Positions 1-8,957 of a stretch of DNA of 64,000 nucleotides are shown here, one piece after another (the first letter of the stretch is position 1; every line of letters begins with the position of its first letter). The stretch covers positions 124,001 to 188,000 of the forward strand of contig NZ_FMZQ01000001.1 of assembly GCF_900102635.1 (NCBI RefSeq), written 5' to 3'. Below the pieces are notes generated by a model. It saw only the letters and a list, made by a program, of their open reading frames with translations, ran no database searches and was not told where the DNA came from. The stretch comes from Ectopseudomonas chengduensis (lineage in GTDB: Bacteria; Pseudomonadota; Gammaproteobacteria; Pseudomonadales; Pseudomonadaceae). The position numbers were made by a program, and so were the translations under genes.

Positions 1-158
1 GGTTGGCGCAGCTCGGTGAATTCCTCGTCGATGCGCACCTGCAACTCGGCACGCTGGGCCAGCAGCAGCTCGCGGAAGAACTGCTGCTGGGCGTCGTTCA
101 TGTAGTCGTCGGCTGGCTGGGCCAGCAGTTCGGCTTCGGTGGTCGCGGTCAGGGTCAT
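1..158 (-). CDS. dksA2: DksA2-type transcription factor, N-terminal part (gene runs off the window start)
   Basis: Reading the minus strand from an ATG at 158 gives 52 residues starting MTLTATTEAELLAQPADDYM and continuing NDAQQQFFRELLLAQRAEL, the N-terminal helix of the DksA/TraR family. DksA proteins bind the RNA polymerase secondary channel and, with ppGpp, adjust transcription initiation. The divergent partner folE2 and the Zur-type operator in the shared 71-bp gap point to DksA2, the paralogue made under zinc starvation in pseudomonads because it lacks the four-cysteine zinc finger. The finger region lies outside the window, so the zinc-free type is inferred from context only. Confidence 0.85.
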   Translation of the reverse strand, partial: MTLTATTEAELLAQPADDYMNDAQQQFFRELLLAQRAELQVRIDEEFTELRQ

Positions 159-181
159 GGCAAATCGGCTGGCTTGTTTCA

Positions 182-200
182 ATTGTTATAACATAACATT
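182..200. promoter_or_regulatory. Zur-type operator between dksA2 and folE2
   Basis: ATTGTTATAACATAACATT fits the gammaproteobacterial Zur consensus (GTTATA-N-TATAAC core). It lies between the divergent starts at 158 and 230, so it can control both genes. The same 19 bases occur at 29742-29760. Zur binding is inferred from motif and target genes. Confidence 0.8.
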
Positions 201-229
201 TATTTCTGACCGCTACCCACGGATTTACG

Positions 230-1120
230 ATGAACGAACAGCCTCTGCCGGATATTGCCGCCCAAGCCACCCACCATGACCTACCGCTGGACTGGGTCGG
301 CATGGCCGGCATCGCCCTGCCCATTCGTCTGGCGGACGCCGCCGTGACCGCCAGCGTCGATATCGGCGTCAGCCTCGATGATGCCGGCGCACGCGGCATC
401 CACATGTCGCGCCTGTACCTGGCGGCGCAGCGCCTGGTGCATCAGCCATTGAACGTGCCGGCGGTGCTGCAGGTGCTGGACGACTGCCTGAGCAGCCACC
501 AGGAGCTGTCCGACAGCGCCACCCTGACTCTGCGCGGCGAAGTGCCGCTCAAGCGTCCGGCGCTGGTCAGCCCATTGAACGGTTGGAAGGGCTACCCCTT
601 CGAGCTACGTGCTCGTCAGGACGGTCGCGGCGTGAACATCGAATTACAGGTCGAGGTCGGTTACTCCTCCACCTGCCCTTGCTCGGCAGCGCTGGCACGG
701 CAGCTGATCCAACAACGCTTCGCCTGGGACTTTCCCGACCAGCAGGTGGATTACTCCAGCGTGCTCGACTGGCTCGGCTCGACCCAGGGCATCGTCGCCA
801 CCCCGCACAGTCAGCGCAGTACGGCGACCCTGCAACTGCGCCTGGCGCCAGGCTGCGTCGAACTGCCCGTGCTGGCCCTGATCGATAGCGCCGAACACGC
901 CCTCGGCACACCGGTACAGACCGCGGTGAAGCGCGCCGACGAACAGGCCTTCGCCCTGGCCAACGGACAAAATCTGATGTTCTGTGAAGACGCTGCCCGC
1001 CGCCTGCACAAAGCCCTATACCAGCTACCTCAGGTCAGCGCCTTGCGCTTGCGGGTCGTGCACGCGGAAAGCCTGCACGCCCACGACGCAGTGGCCGAAA
1101 GCAGCTGGAACTGGAGTTGA
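230..1120 (+). CDS. folE2: GTP cyclohydrolase FolE2 (GCYH-IB)
   Basis: A 296-residue protein of the usual FolE2 length. It converts GTP to 7,8-dihydroneopterin triphosphate, the first step of folate (and queuosine precursor) synthesis, in the cytosol. The STCPCS motif near residue 148 carries the conserved metal-site cysteine; motifs such as GKxxPFELRA-like and the C-terminal [10 protein letters not shown] segment are typical. FolE2 can use metals other than zinc, so bacteria express it when the zinc enzyme FolE is starved. The Zur-type box 30-48 bp upstream and the divergent dksA2 support zinc-starvation control. Confidence 0.93.
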   Translation: MNEQPLPDIAAQATHHDLPLDWVGMAGIALPIRLADAAVTASVDIGVSLDDAGARGIHMSRLYLAAQRLVHQPLNVPAVLQVLDDCLSSHQELSDSATLTLRGEVPLKRPALVSPLNGWKGYPFELRARQDGRGVNIELQVEVGYSSTCPCSAALARQLIQQRFAWDFPDQQVDYSSVLDWLGSTQGIVATPHSQRSTATLQLRLAPGCVELPVLALIDSAEHALGTPVQTAVKRADEQAFALANGQNLMFCEDAARRLHKALYQLPQVSALRLRVVHAESLHAHDAVAESSWNWS

Positions 1121-1220
1121 ACAGGCATGCGGTTTTGCCTGCATCTGGCGTCGGCAAAAGCCGCCCCTGAGCCAGCGCCAGAAGCGCCGCCGACGTGCTG
1201 ATCCCGAGGAGTCGTCACGC

Positions 1221-1466
1221 ATGAAACGCCTGGCCATCTCTCTGCTACGCGGCTACCAGTACCTGATCAGCCCATTGCTGGGGCCGCGCTGCCGTTTTCA
1301 CCCCAGTTGCTCACACTACGCCATCGAGGCATTGCAACAGCACGGCCTGCTACGCGGCCTGTGGCTGACCCTGCGCCGGCTACTGCGCTGTCACCCCTGG
1401 CATGCGGGCGGCCACGACCCAGTACCGCCCACCGATCGTTGCCCCCAGAAACATCGTCATGACTGA
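1221..1466 (+). CDS. yidD: YidD family membrane protein insertion efficiency factor
   Basis: An 81-residue basic protein starting [20 protein letters not shown], with the family signature [18 protein letters not shown] and [12 protein letters not shown]. YidD has an N-terminal amphipathic helix and three conserved cysteines and assists YidC-dependent insertion of inner-membrane proteins. The ATG at 1221 is preceded by GAGGAG nine bases away, which decides the start. It is normally in the rnpA-yidC region near the origin; here it follows folE2 by 100 bp, so it is either a displaced copy or a second one. Confidence 0.85.
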   Translation: MKRLAISLLRGYQYLISPLLGPRCRFHPSCSHYAIEALQQHGLLRGLWLTLRRLLRCHPWHAGGHDPVPPTDRCPQKHRHD

Positions 1467-1631
1467 TGTACAGCAGCCGGGGTTATGTCAGTTGCCTGCG
1501 CAGCAAAGGGCGCTGTGGCTATCCTGAACGGGTAACGGCCATTCCCGGAGCGGCTGCTTGATCGGCCTGGAACCGGGCAAAGCCGGCGGCGTCTGTGCTT
1601 AGATAGACGCCCACGCTGTAAAGGACATCGC

Positions 1632-3551
1632 ATGCAGATCGAACTGATCGAGATCCGCGACCACCTGAATCGCTACGCCCCCTTCGACAACCTGCCGGAA
1701 CAAACTCTCGACGAGATCGCCCGCCAGGTGCAGGTGGGCTACTTCAAGGCCGGTAGCGAAATCCTCGCCGTCGGTGCGCCGATCCACGAGCTGCATTACG
1801 TGCGCAGCGGCGCGGTGGAAATCCACCGGCGTGGCGGCGAACTGCACAACCGCCTCAGCGAGGGCGACATCTTCGGTCAGGCCGGCCTGCTGCGCGGCAA
1901 CAAGGTACGGCTGGGTGCCACCGCGATCGAAGACAGCCTGATCTACTTCATCCCTGGCGCGCTGTTCCAGCAACTGTGCGAGCAGTTCGACAGTTTCGCC
2001 GACTTCGTCGAAGCCGAAGGTCAGTCGCGGCTCAAGTCCGCTCTGGAGGACAGCCACGGCAAGGCCAGCGAGCTGATGAAGATCAAGGTGCGCAAGCTGA
2101 TCTCGCGCGGCGCGGTCAGCGTGCCGCTGGATACGCCGATCCAGCAGGTGGCGCAGGTGATGACCGAACATAGCGTGTCCTCGGTGATCGTCGTCGATCC
2201 CGGCACGCGCTGGCCCGACCCGAACCAGGTAGACGTGGCCGAGCAGCAGAACCAGGTGATGGCCGGCATCCTCACCGACCGCGACCTGCGCACCCGCGTG
2301 GTCGCCGCCGGCCTGCCCAGCGACACCCCGGTCAGCCAGATCATGACGCCCAACCCCATCACCCTGCAGGCCGACGACTCGGTGTTTGAGGCCATGCTGT
2401 GCATGCTGCGCAACAACATCCACCACCTGCCGGTGCTGCATCGCCGCCGCCCAGTGGGTGTGGTGGCGCTGGCCGACATCATCCGCTACGAGTCGCGCAG
2501 CAGCCTGTATCTGGTCAACGGCATCTTCAACAAGACCTCGGTGGAGGGGCTCAAAAGCCTGCTGCCGGACCTGCGCGCCACCTTCGTGCGCATGGTCGCC
2601 GACGATGCCAGCGCACACATGGTCGGCAGCGCCATGAGCGGTATCGGCCGCGCCTTCAGCCAGCGTCTGCTGGAGCTGGCCGAACAGAAACTCGGCCCGC
2701 CACCGGTGCCCTACTGCTTCATGGCCGCCGGCTCCATGGCCCGCGACGAACAACTGCTGCTCACCGACCAGGACAACGCCCTGGTGCTCGACGATAGCTT
2801 CGATGCGGACGAACACGACGCCTACTTCGCCGAACTGGCGCAGTTCGTCAGCGACGGCCTGGCCGCCTGCGGCTACAGCTACTGCAAGGGCGGCATCATG
2901 GCCACCAATCCCAAGTGGCGGCAGCCGCTGAAGGTGTGGCGGCAGTACTTCAGCGAATGGATCGAGCGGCCCAACCCGGAAACTCTGCTCAACGCCAGCA
3001 TCTTCTTCGACCTCGACGGCCTCTACGGCGAAACCGAGCTGGTGGAAAATCTCAAGGATCTGCTGGCACAGAAGGCCAGCGCCAGTCCCGCCTTCCTCGC
3101 CGCGCTGGCGCGTAACGCGCTCAACCGCACGCCGCCGCTGGGCTTCTTCCGCACCTTCGTGATGGAAACCGACGGCCGCCACCGCAACATCATCAACCTC
3201 AAGGGCCGCGGCACCGCGCCGCTCACCGACCTGATCCGCGTGCACGCCCTGGCCTGTGGTTCCAAGGCGCAAAACTCGCTGGATCGCCTCGACGCCATCG
3301 CTGCCACCAAGCTGCTGCCCAAGGAAGCGCTGGAGCACCTGCGCTACGCCTTCGAGTTCCTCAGCCTGGTGCGCGTGCGCCATCAGGCCCGTGAAGTCGA
3401 AGCCAGCAACGCGCCAAGCAACTACATCGAGCCGGAACAGTTCAGCGCCAGCGAACGCCAGCACCTCAAGGAAGCCTTCCAGGTGATCAGCAACGCGCAG
3501 AAATTCCTGCGCTTTCGCTACCCGGCGCAACCGGCGAGCCGTCCGCGATGA
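1632..3551 (+). CDS. cNMP-binding / CBS-pair / DUF294 nucleotidyltransferase signalling protein
   Basis: A 639-residue cytosolic protein with three parts: a cyclic-nucleotide-binding fold (about residues 15-130, with GDIFGQAGLLRG), two CBS motifs (about 155-300, ILTDRDLRTRVVAAGL and GVVALADIIRY) and a DUF294 putative nucleotidyltransferase with GSMARDEQLLLTDQDNALV near 365 plus its C-terminal DUF294_C region. It resembles GlnD-like nucleotidyltransferases by the GS...DxD arrangement. The substrate is not known. The stop overlaps the start of the next exonuclease gene by four bases, so the two are co-translated, a pairing often seen in Pseudomonas near acetate-utilisation loci. Confidence 0.85.
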   Translation: MQIELIEIRDHLNRYAPFDNLPEQTLDEIARQVQVGYFKAGSEILAVGAPIHELHYVRSGAVEIHRRGGELHNRLSEGDIFGQAGLLRGNKVRLGATAIEDSLIYFIPGALFQQLCEQFDSFADFVEAEGQSRLKSALEDSHGKASELMKIKVRKLISRGAVSVPLDTPIQQVAQVMTEHSVSSVIVVDPGTRWPDPNQVDVAEQQNQVMAGILTDRDLRTRVVAAGLPSDTPVSQIMTPNPITLQADDSVFEAMLCMLRNNIHHLPVLHRRRPVGVVALADIIRYESRSSLYLVNGIFNKTSVEGLKSLLPDLRATFVRMVADDASAHMVGSAMSGIGRAFSQRLLELAEQKLGPPPVPYCFMAAGSMARDEQLLLTDQDNALVLDDSFDADEHDAYFAELAQFVSDGLAACGYSYCKGGIMATNPKWRQPLKVWRQYFSEWIERPNPETLLNASIFFDLDGLYGETELVENLKDLLAQKASASPAFLAALARNALNRTPPLGFFRTFVMETDGRHRNIINLKGRGTAPLTDLIRVHALACGSKAQNSLDRLDAIAATKLLPKEALEHLRYAFEFLSLVRVRHQAREVEASNAPSNYIEPEQFSASERQHLKEAFQVISNAQKFLRFRYPAQPASRPR

Positions 3552-4255
3552 GTGAGCGCGCGGCCCAGGACTGGCCGCAACTGTTCGCCAGCCTCGCCGA
3601 CAGCAGCCGCGACCCGCGCCTACGCGCCTTCTACGGCGCCGGCTGCGTCGCGGCTGATACACCTCTGGAGGATGTCCCGCTGGTGGCGCTGGACGTGGAA
3701 ACCACCGGCCTCGACCCACGCGAAAACGCCATCGTCAGCCTTGGCCTGGTACCGCTGAGCCTGCAACGCATCCGCTGCAGCGAGTCGCGCTATTGGGTGG
3801 TCAAGCCCACCGGCGAGCTGAACGCCGAATCGGTCACCTTCCACCACATCACCCACAGCGACATCCGCCACGCCCCGCGCCTGGCCAGCGTGCTCGACGA
3901 ACTGCTCGAAACCCTGGCCGGCAAGGTGGTGGTGGCGCACTACCGCAACATCGAACGCAGCTTCCTCGACCAGGCCGTGCGCCAGCACCTGGGCGAAGGG
4001 CTGATCTTCCCCATCATCGACACTATGGAACTGGAAGCCCGCCTGCACCCCAAACGCACCGTGGGCTGGTGGGACCGCCTGCGCGGCCGACAGCCAATTT
4101 CCATCCGCCTGGCCGACAGCCGCCTGCGCTATGGCCTGCCGCTGTACTCGGCGCACCATGCGCTGACCGATGCGCTGGCCTGTGGGGAGCTGCTGCAGGC
4201 GCAGGTGGCGAGGCACTACCCGGCGCATACGCCGGTGGGGGCGCTGTGGAGTTAG
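3548..4255 (+). CDS. DEDDh 3'-5' exonuclease (DnaQ/epsilon-like)
   Basis: A 235-residue exonuclease. Exo I is VALDVETTGLDP (Asp and Glu of DxE), Exo II lies in VVVAHYRNIERSFLD and Exo III in SAHHALTDALACGELL, giving the D-E-D-H-D set of the DEDDh family. It hydrolyses nucleic acid 3' ends with two metal ions; the true substrate is unknown. ATGA overlap with the upstream CBS/DUF294 protein suggests a joint role. It is too short and lacks the theta/alpha-binding features to be the replicative epsilon subunit, so an auxiliary role is inferred. Confidence 0.85.
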   Translation: MSERAAQDWPQLFASLADSSRDPRLRAFYGAGCVAADTPLEDVPLVALDVETTGLDPRENAIVSLGLVPLSLQRIRCSESRYWVVKPTGELNAESVTFHHITHSDIRHAPRLASVLDELLETLAGKVVVAHYRNIERSFLDQAVRQHLGEGLIFPIIDTMELEARLHPKRTVGWWDRLRGRQPISIRLADSRLRYGLPLYSAHHALTDALACGELLQAQVARHYPAHTPVGALWS

Positions 4256-4653
4256 ACTCTGTACGGAAAGTATCTACGCATCGATGATGCTTCGTTAAAA
4301 AATCGGTCCGACAAGCCCCTTGTGACCAACGCACTTCAGTGCGCCCCGAAGGGACGAGCAAAGCGGGTAATCCCCGCCTACTATTCGTACATGGTGATTG
4401 CTCACTGATTTGGCTTGCTGACGCTCACCAGTTGCTGGATTACTTGGCCTACCGCCGCCTAGCATTTGTACATCACTTCGCAAACAGTAACTGCCGTGTG
4501 GTGACTCACCTGCAGATCCACAAGTTTGTGGCTGGTTTCGCCGCTTAGCATTGGGGACATTATCTGCTTCGGCGGGAAATTTGGGCGACTGGCTCAGCGT
4601 ATTTCGCCAGAAACGGGAAGTTTTCTTCAGGGTTTCCTTAGGAACCAGTTCAT
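4256..4653. other. 398-base gap with no recognised gene
   Basis: Base composition is clearly lower in GC than the flanks on the left. Short frames exist on both strands (for example 4339-4548 plus) but none resembles a known family and none has a convincing ribosome-binding site. A hairpin GCACTTCAGTGC lies near 4330-4341. The stretch looks like the edge of acquired DNA that continues into the next gene. Confidence 0.4.
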
Positions 4654-5739
4654 ATGAGAAGAAATATCAAAACTAGCGTGGTGGGCATTCAATACTACGG
4701 GCTGGACGAGCAATTAGTGCAGCAAATCCGTATGCTTCACCCTCTCACATTGATGCGCGAACCAGGTAACTCCCACGATAGGAATGCAGTCGCCGTCCTT
4801 GTTGGCAACCGGAAGATTGGCCACATTCGGCGCGTTCACTCTCGAGTGATTTCACCTGCCATGGAGGCCGACTTAGCCTCTATCACCGTTCACTTGGTAG
4901 ATCCCAAAGACATCAAAGTCGACATCGAAAAATTCGAGATCATCATTACACTTCAGGCCAGCGCACCAATCACTGCCCCACAAGTATCTCCTACTGTAAT
5001 TGCTGGTATTTATCGGCTGCGTTTAGGCATTGATGACAGTACATACATTGGACAGTCGAAAAACATTAATCACCGCCTGGAGAGCCACTGGAAGGACTTC
5101 CAGCTTGGCGCCCATGGCAACCCCGCCATGCAAAAGCACTGGAATTTATACGGCAGCAGTGGTTTCACTGCGGAGATAGTCGAGAAGTCCCCTGACAACC
5201 TTTCTCCATACAATCTTCAATCCTGGCTGGGGGAGCGAGAGCGGTACTGGATCGAAAGGGAAAGAGCTTCCGGCAAATGCGTCAACGTGCTCGATGGCGA
5301 AATGGTCATGACTGATGCTGCGATCAGAGACCGAGAGGCCTTGATGATCAAGCATGATCAACATGTTAAGGAGAGAAAGCCTGTACTCCTGCAGGAACTG
5401 AAGCAGGTAGAGCATAAAGCATGGCAATTAGAACGAGTACGAACTGAATGCTCAGAACGCGTACGCGATCTCGAGGAGTACCTCAAGCAGCATACTGGCC
5501 TTCGATCATGGGTATATGGCCGGTTGCCACAGAGAGCAGTTGATGAGCTACAGGTATCTATCGCACGGGCCAGGCAGGCTCTGGACGTTGCCCAGGTGGC
5601 CTGCGATGAGAACACAGCTTTGAGGCGTGCTCTAGTCAAGGAGAAGAAAGAGCTTAAAACCGTTCGCCAGAAGGCAGCAGTCACTAACCAAAGATTGCGC
5701 AGACTAGGTGGTAGGGTGAAGCCAACTGATATGATCTGA
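4654..5739 (+). CDS. HIRAN + GIY-YIG + coiled-coil protein, function unknown
   Basis: 361 residues. Residues 7-75 look like a HIRAN domain (VVGIQYYGL..., LMREPGNSHDRNAVAVLV, KIGHIRRVHSRVI), a fold that binds DNA ends in helicases such as HLTF. Residues 116-213 form a GIY-YIG nuclease-like domain: GIYRLR (Tyr120), YIGQSKNINHRLESH (Tyr131, Arg141), LGERERYWIERE (Glu194) and NVLDG (Asn211), so the catalytic Tyr, Arg and Glu positions are kept. Residues 225-350 are charged and heptad-like, probably a coiled coil. The lower GC and isolation from neighbours suggest acquisition by transfer. A role in DNA processing or defence is inference only. Confidence 0.7.
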   Translation: MRRNIKTSVVGIQYYGLDEQLVQQIRMLHPLTLMREPGNSHDRNAVAVLVGNRKIGHIRRVHSRVISPAMEADLASITVHLVDPKDIKVDIEKFEIIITLQASAPITAPQVSPTVIAGIYRLRLGIDDSTYIGQSKNINHRLESHWKDFQLGAHGNPAMQKHWNLYGSSGFTAEIVEKSPDNLSPYNLQSWLGERERYWIERERASGKCVNVLDGEMVMTDAAIRDREALMIKHDQHVKERKPVLLQELKQVEHKAWQLERVRTECSERVRDLEEYLKQHTGLRSWVYGRLPQRAVDELQVSIARARQALDVAQVACDENTALRRALVKEKKELKTVRQKAAVTNQRLRRLGGRVKPTDMI

Positions 5740-5833
5740 CTGTGTAGAGGTGGTATTCGCCAAATAGCTAATCGCTGAGGGATGATAGTCAAAGGAACAG
5801 ATTATTTACCCAGCCGGCTATCTGACATAGCAA

Positions 5834-5970
5834 GTAGCCCGGATAACCACCGTGTAAATGGTGGATGAAAAAAGCGTCATCCACCCTACGTGGGCGACAG
5901 AGTCCGCTGGTATTACCGAACGTAGGGTGGATCGGGGCGCGTAGCCAACGCGAAGCTTATCCACCGTCAG
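5834..5970. repeat. Palindromic intergenic repeat block (GTAGCCCGG / GTAGGGTGG family)
   Basis: Starts GTAGCCCGGATAACC, holds ATCCACCCTAC near 5879-5887 and GTAGGGTGGATC near 5922-5933, and ends with CTTATCCACCGTC. The same word families recur at 49897, 51625, 54153, 54222 and 36236. Confidence 0.6.
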
Positions 5971-6021
5971 GCAGGCGAATGACGTTACAACCGTGCGCAT
6001 CAAAAACACCCTCTCCCCCAA

Positions 6022-6062
6022 CCCCTCTCCACTAGGCGTGCCCCCAATAAATGGGAGAGGGG
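6022..6062. repeat. Inverted repeat, possible bidirectional terminator
   Basis: CCCCTCTCCA at 6022-6031 pairs with TGGGAGAGGGG at 6052-6062. A near-identical stem occurs at 8857-8880. It lies between convergent genes, which suits a terminator, though there is no strong T run. Confidence 0.5.
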
Positions 6063-6128
6063 AGCAAAAGCCAAAAGCTTCGCGAACAGCAGACTGGGGC
6101 GTCCCCCTCGACCCTACAGGCTGTGCTG

Positions 6129-7031
6129 CTAGCCGAGCACCCTGTCAGCCGTATAAACCGCCTCGTCGAGAAATACATTCACAGCCGGATGGTCACGCTC
6201 GCCCTTGCGGTAGGCGAGGAACACGCCGCGCTGGATATCGGGCGCCAGCGGCACGGCGGTGACGCCGGGCAGCGTTCGTACCAGGCGCAGGCCGGAGACG
6301 ATGGAGATGGAGTTGCCCGAGGCAACCATGGCCGCGACCATCTCGAAGCCGGCGCAGTGGGCGTTGATGCGCGGCGCGTAGCCCGAGCGGCGACACAGGT
6401 TGGTGATGAATTCGCCGAACGAGCTGCCGGTGGAGTCCAGCGCCCAGGCTTCGTCGCGCAGCTCGGCGATGGTCAGGCTGTCGCGCCTGGCCAGTGCATG
6501 GTCGATGGGCAGCAGCACGTGCAGCAGGTCCTGGGTCAGGGGAATCAGCGCGTAGTTCTCGCGGTTTTCGTCGGGCTGCACGGCCAGGTCGTCGATCACC
6601 GCCACGTCGATCTGCCAGGCGCCGAGGGCGCTTAGGCTTTCCTGCGGTTCCAGTTCCAATACCACCACGTTCAGCCGAGGGTAGGCGCTGCGCAGCGCCC
6701 GCACGGTTTCCGCGATCACCGCCACGGCAATCGAGGGGAAGGCTGCCACGCGCAATTCACCGGCGATTTCCCCGCGCAGCAGCGCCAGCTCCGAGCGTGC
6801 TTCGTCGAGCACCATGAGAATGCGTTCGGCATGCGCCACCAGGCGCTCGCCGGCCGGGGTCAGCACCACGCCGCGCCCGCGCCGTTCGATCAGCGCCATG
6901 TCCGCCTCACGCTCGAGCTGGGACACCTGCTGCGAAACCGCCGAGGGCGTCAGGTGCAGCGACTCGGCAGCGGCGGCCATGGTGCGGCAACGGGCCAGTT
7001 CACGCAGGGTGCGCAGGCGGGTGATGTCCAT
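6129..7031 (-). CDS. LysR family transcriptional regulator
   Basis: 300 residues with an N-terminal winged helix-turn-helix (MDITRLRTLRELARCRTMAAA, LTPSAVSQQVSQLER, about residues 1-62) and the LysR effector-binding fold behind it. LysR proteins bind DNA as tetramers and usually control a divergent gene. Here the divergent neighbour is sdaA, 183 bp away, so control of serine deamination is the obvious guess. The co-inducer is not known. Confidence 0.88.
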   Translation of the reverse strand: MDITRLRTLRELARCRTMAAAAESLHLTPSAVSQQVSQLEREADMALIERRGRGVVLTPAGERLVAHAERILMVLDEARSELALLRGEIAGELRVAAFPSIAVAVIAETVRALRSAYPRLNVVVLELEPQESLSALGAWQIDVAVIDDLAVQPDENRENYALIPLTQDLLHVLLPIDHALARRDSLTIAELRDEAWALDSTGSSFGEFITNLCRRSGYAPRINAHCAGFEMVAAMVASGNSISIVSGLRLVRTLPGVTAVPLAPDIQRGVFLAYRKGERDHPAVNVFLDEAVYTADRVLG

Positions 7032-7214
7032 GACGCGATCTCAATAGTTAAGGGTCGCTAACGAATAGGTTAAAAATAAATCAGTATACATAATGATATG
7101 GCCGGCCTTAGATAGAGATATCCACACGCGCTGAACCGGGCGCGTGGTTCACCCACATACAGGCATCGCTGAAAACCCGGTTTTCAGCCGTGCCCACAGA
7201 AGAAGAATCTCGCC

Positions 7215-8603
7215 ATGGCTATCAGCGTTTTCGACCTGTTCAAAGTCGGTATCGGCCCCTCCAGTTCCCACACCGTTGGCCCGATGCGCGCGGCCGCGCT
7301 GTTCACCCACGCGCTGGAGAACCACGACCACCTGCCGCAGGTGACCCGCGTCGCCGCCGAGCTGTACGGCTCGCTGGGCGCCACCGGCAAGGGCCACGGC
7401 AGTGACAAGGCGGTGCTGCTCGGCCTCAGCGGCCATGAGCCGGATACCGTCGACGTGGACCAGGTGCCGGGCTACATCGAGGCCATCCGCCGCGACAAGC
7501 GTATCGTTCTGGCCGGCAAGCACGCCGTCGCCTTCGACGAGAAGGCCGACCTGAAGATGTTCCGCAAGGCGCTACCGCTGCATGCCAACGGCCTGCGCTT
7601 CGCGGCCTTCGACGCCGCCGGCATTCAGGTGCACGAGGCCACTTATTACTCGGTGGGTGGCGGCTTCGTGGTCAGCGAGGCGATCCTCGCCGACGGCTCC
7701 AAGCACAAGGTCATTGCCCCGGACGCCACCAGCCTGCCGCTGCCGTTCAGCAGTGGCGCCGACCTGCTGCGCCTGGCGCGCGAGAACGGCATCGGCATTG
7801 CCGAGGTGATGCGCCGCAACGAACGCCACTGGCGCAGCGACGAAGAGACCGATGCCGGCCTGCTGGAAATCTGGAAGGTGATGCAGGCCTGCGTCGACCG
7901 TGGCTGCCGCACCGAAGGCATCCTGCCGGGTGGCTTCAAGGTGCGCCGCCGTGCCGCGATCCTCGCGCGCAAGCTGGGCGGCTTCCAGCGCAGCTACCTG
8001 GAAGACCCGCTGCGCATGCTCGACTGGGTCAATCTCTGGGCCCTGGCGGTGAACGAGGAGAACGCCGCCGGTGGCCGCGTGGTCACCGCGCCCACCAACG
8101 GCGCCGCCGGCATCATCCCGGCGGTGCTGCACTATTACGCCAACGCCATTTCCGGCGCCAGCGAGCGCGGCATCATCGACTTTCTGCTCACCGCCGGTGC
8201 CATCGGCATCCTGTACAAGGAAAACGCCTCGATCAGCGGCGCCGAAGTCGGCTGCCAGGGTGAAGTCGGCGTGGCCTGTTCGATGGCGGCCGGCGCGCTG
8301 TGCGCGGTACTCGGCGGCACCCCGGAGCAGGTCGAGAACGCCGCCGAGATCGGCATGGAGCACCACCTGGGCCTGACCTGCGACCCGGTCGGCGGCCTGG
8401 TGCAGATCCCCTGCATCGAGCGCAACGCCATCGCTTCGGTCAAAGCCATCAACGCCGCGCGTATGGCGCTGTACGGCGATGGCTCGCACTACGTAAGCCT
8501 GGACAAGGTGATCAAGACCATGCGCGAGACCGGCGCCGACATGCTGACCAAATACAAGGAAACCGCCCGTGGCGGCCTGGCGGTGAATATCATCGAGTGC
8601 TGA
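7215..8603 (+). CDS. sdaA: L-serine ammonia-lyase, single-chain iron-sulfur type
   Basis: 462 residues. It converts L-serine to pyruvate and ammonia using a [4Fe-4S] cluster. The N-terminal [16 protein letters not shown] motif and the C-terminal [18 protein letters not shown] and [14 protein letters not shown] motifs are diagnostic; cluster cysteines include Cys389 and Cys400. The chain ends in cysteine (NIIEC), matching the C-terminal Cys tail known to occupy the active site in single-chain bacterial serine dehydratases. It sits between a divergent LysR gene and a convergent BCCT carrier; in pseudomonads a serine deaminase works at the end of glycine betaine catabolism, which fits that neighbour. 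Confidence 0.95.
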   Translation: MAISVFDLFKVGIGPSSSHTVGPMRAAALFTHALENHDHLPQVTRVAAELYGSLGATGKGHGSDKAVLLGLSGHEPDTVDVDQVPGYIEAIRRDKRIVLAGKHAVAFDEKADLKMFRKALPLHANGLRFAAFDAAGIQVHEATYYSVGGGFVVSEAILADGSKHKVIAPDATSLPLPFSSGADLLRLARENGIGIAEVMRRNERHWRSDEETDAGLLEIWKVMQACVDRGCRTEGILPGGFKVRRRAAILARKLGGFQRSYLEDPLRMLDWVNLWALAVNEENAAGGRVVTAPTNGAAGIIPAVLHYYANAISGASERGIIDFLLTAGAIGILYKENASISGAEVGCQGEVGVACSMAAGALCAVLGGTPEQVENAAEIGMEHHLGLTCDPVGGLVQIPCIERNAIASVKAINAARMALYGDGSHYVSLDKVIKTMRETGADMLTKYKETARGGLAVNIIEC

Positions 8604-8620
8604 TACGCTATCGCCATATG

Positions 8621-8659
8621 CAAAACGCCGCGAACCTGCACAGGTTCGCGGCGTTTTTG
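8621..8659 (+). terminator. Rho-independent terminator of sdaA
   Basis: AAAACGCCGCGAACCTG, a CA turn and CAGGTTCGCGGCGTTTTT form an almost perfect long stem ending in a T run, starting 18 bases after the sdaA stop. Confidence 0.92.
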
Positions 8660-8742
8660 TGTGTGGCAGGGGGCGATGATAGGGCGTTTAAAGCCCCCTC
8701 TCACCTTGATGCCAGTCAGTTGAGCGTCGACGCTGCGAATGC

Positions 8743-8815
8743 GTAGGAGCGGCGCCCCGCCGCGAACCAGGGCGATGCGCAACTGAAAAGCTTCGCCCCG
8801 GGGCGGGGCTCCTAC
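8743..8815. repeat. REPIN-like inverted repeat
   Basis: GTAGGAGCGGCGCC at one end and GGGGCTCCTAC at the other: two REP units head to head between sdaA and the convergent BCCT gene. Confidence 0.8.
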
Positions 8816-8856
8816 GAAAGGCAACTTTGGCGGCCTTATCTGATCGGCAACCCTAT

Positions 8857-8880
8857 CCCTCTCCCATAAATGGGAGAGGG
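8857..8880. terminator. Perfect hairpin between convergent sdaA and BCCT genes
   Basis: CCCTCTCCCAT, AA, ATGGGAGAGGG: an 11-bp perfect stem. Together with the REPIN it fills the 354-base gap 8604-8957, in which no gene is seen. Its position suggests termination of minus-strand BCCT transcripts. Confidence 0.5.
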
Positions 8881-8957
8881 ACACAGCGACGCTCTCCTCG
8901 ATGCCCTTCTCCCTTGGGAGAAGGTGGCGCCAAGCGCCGGATGCGGGGGTAGCCCGC

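Larger units (their letters stand above)
5740..6128. other. 389-base intergenic stretch made mostly of palindromic repeats
   Basis: Between the HIRAN gene and the convergent LysR gene. It contains the GTAGCCCGG/GTAGGGTGG repeat block at 5834-5970 and a CCCCTCTCCA...TGGGAGAGGGG stem at 6022-6062. No coding sequence is supported. Confidence 0.5.

Noticed and set aside
4339..4548. 69-codon frame upstream of the HIRAN gene
   Set aside because: No recognisable ribosome site, no resemblance to any family and a competing frame on the other strand; listed only as part of the gap.
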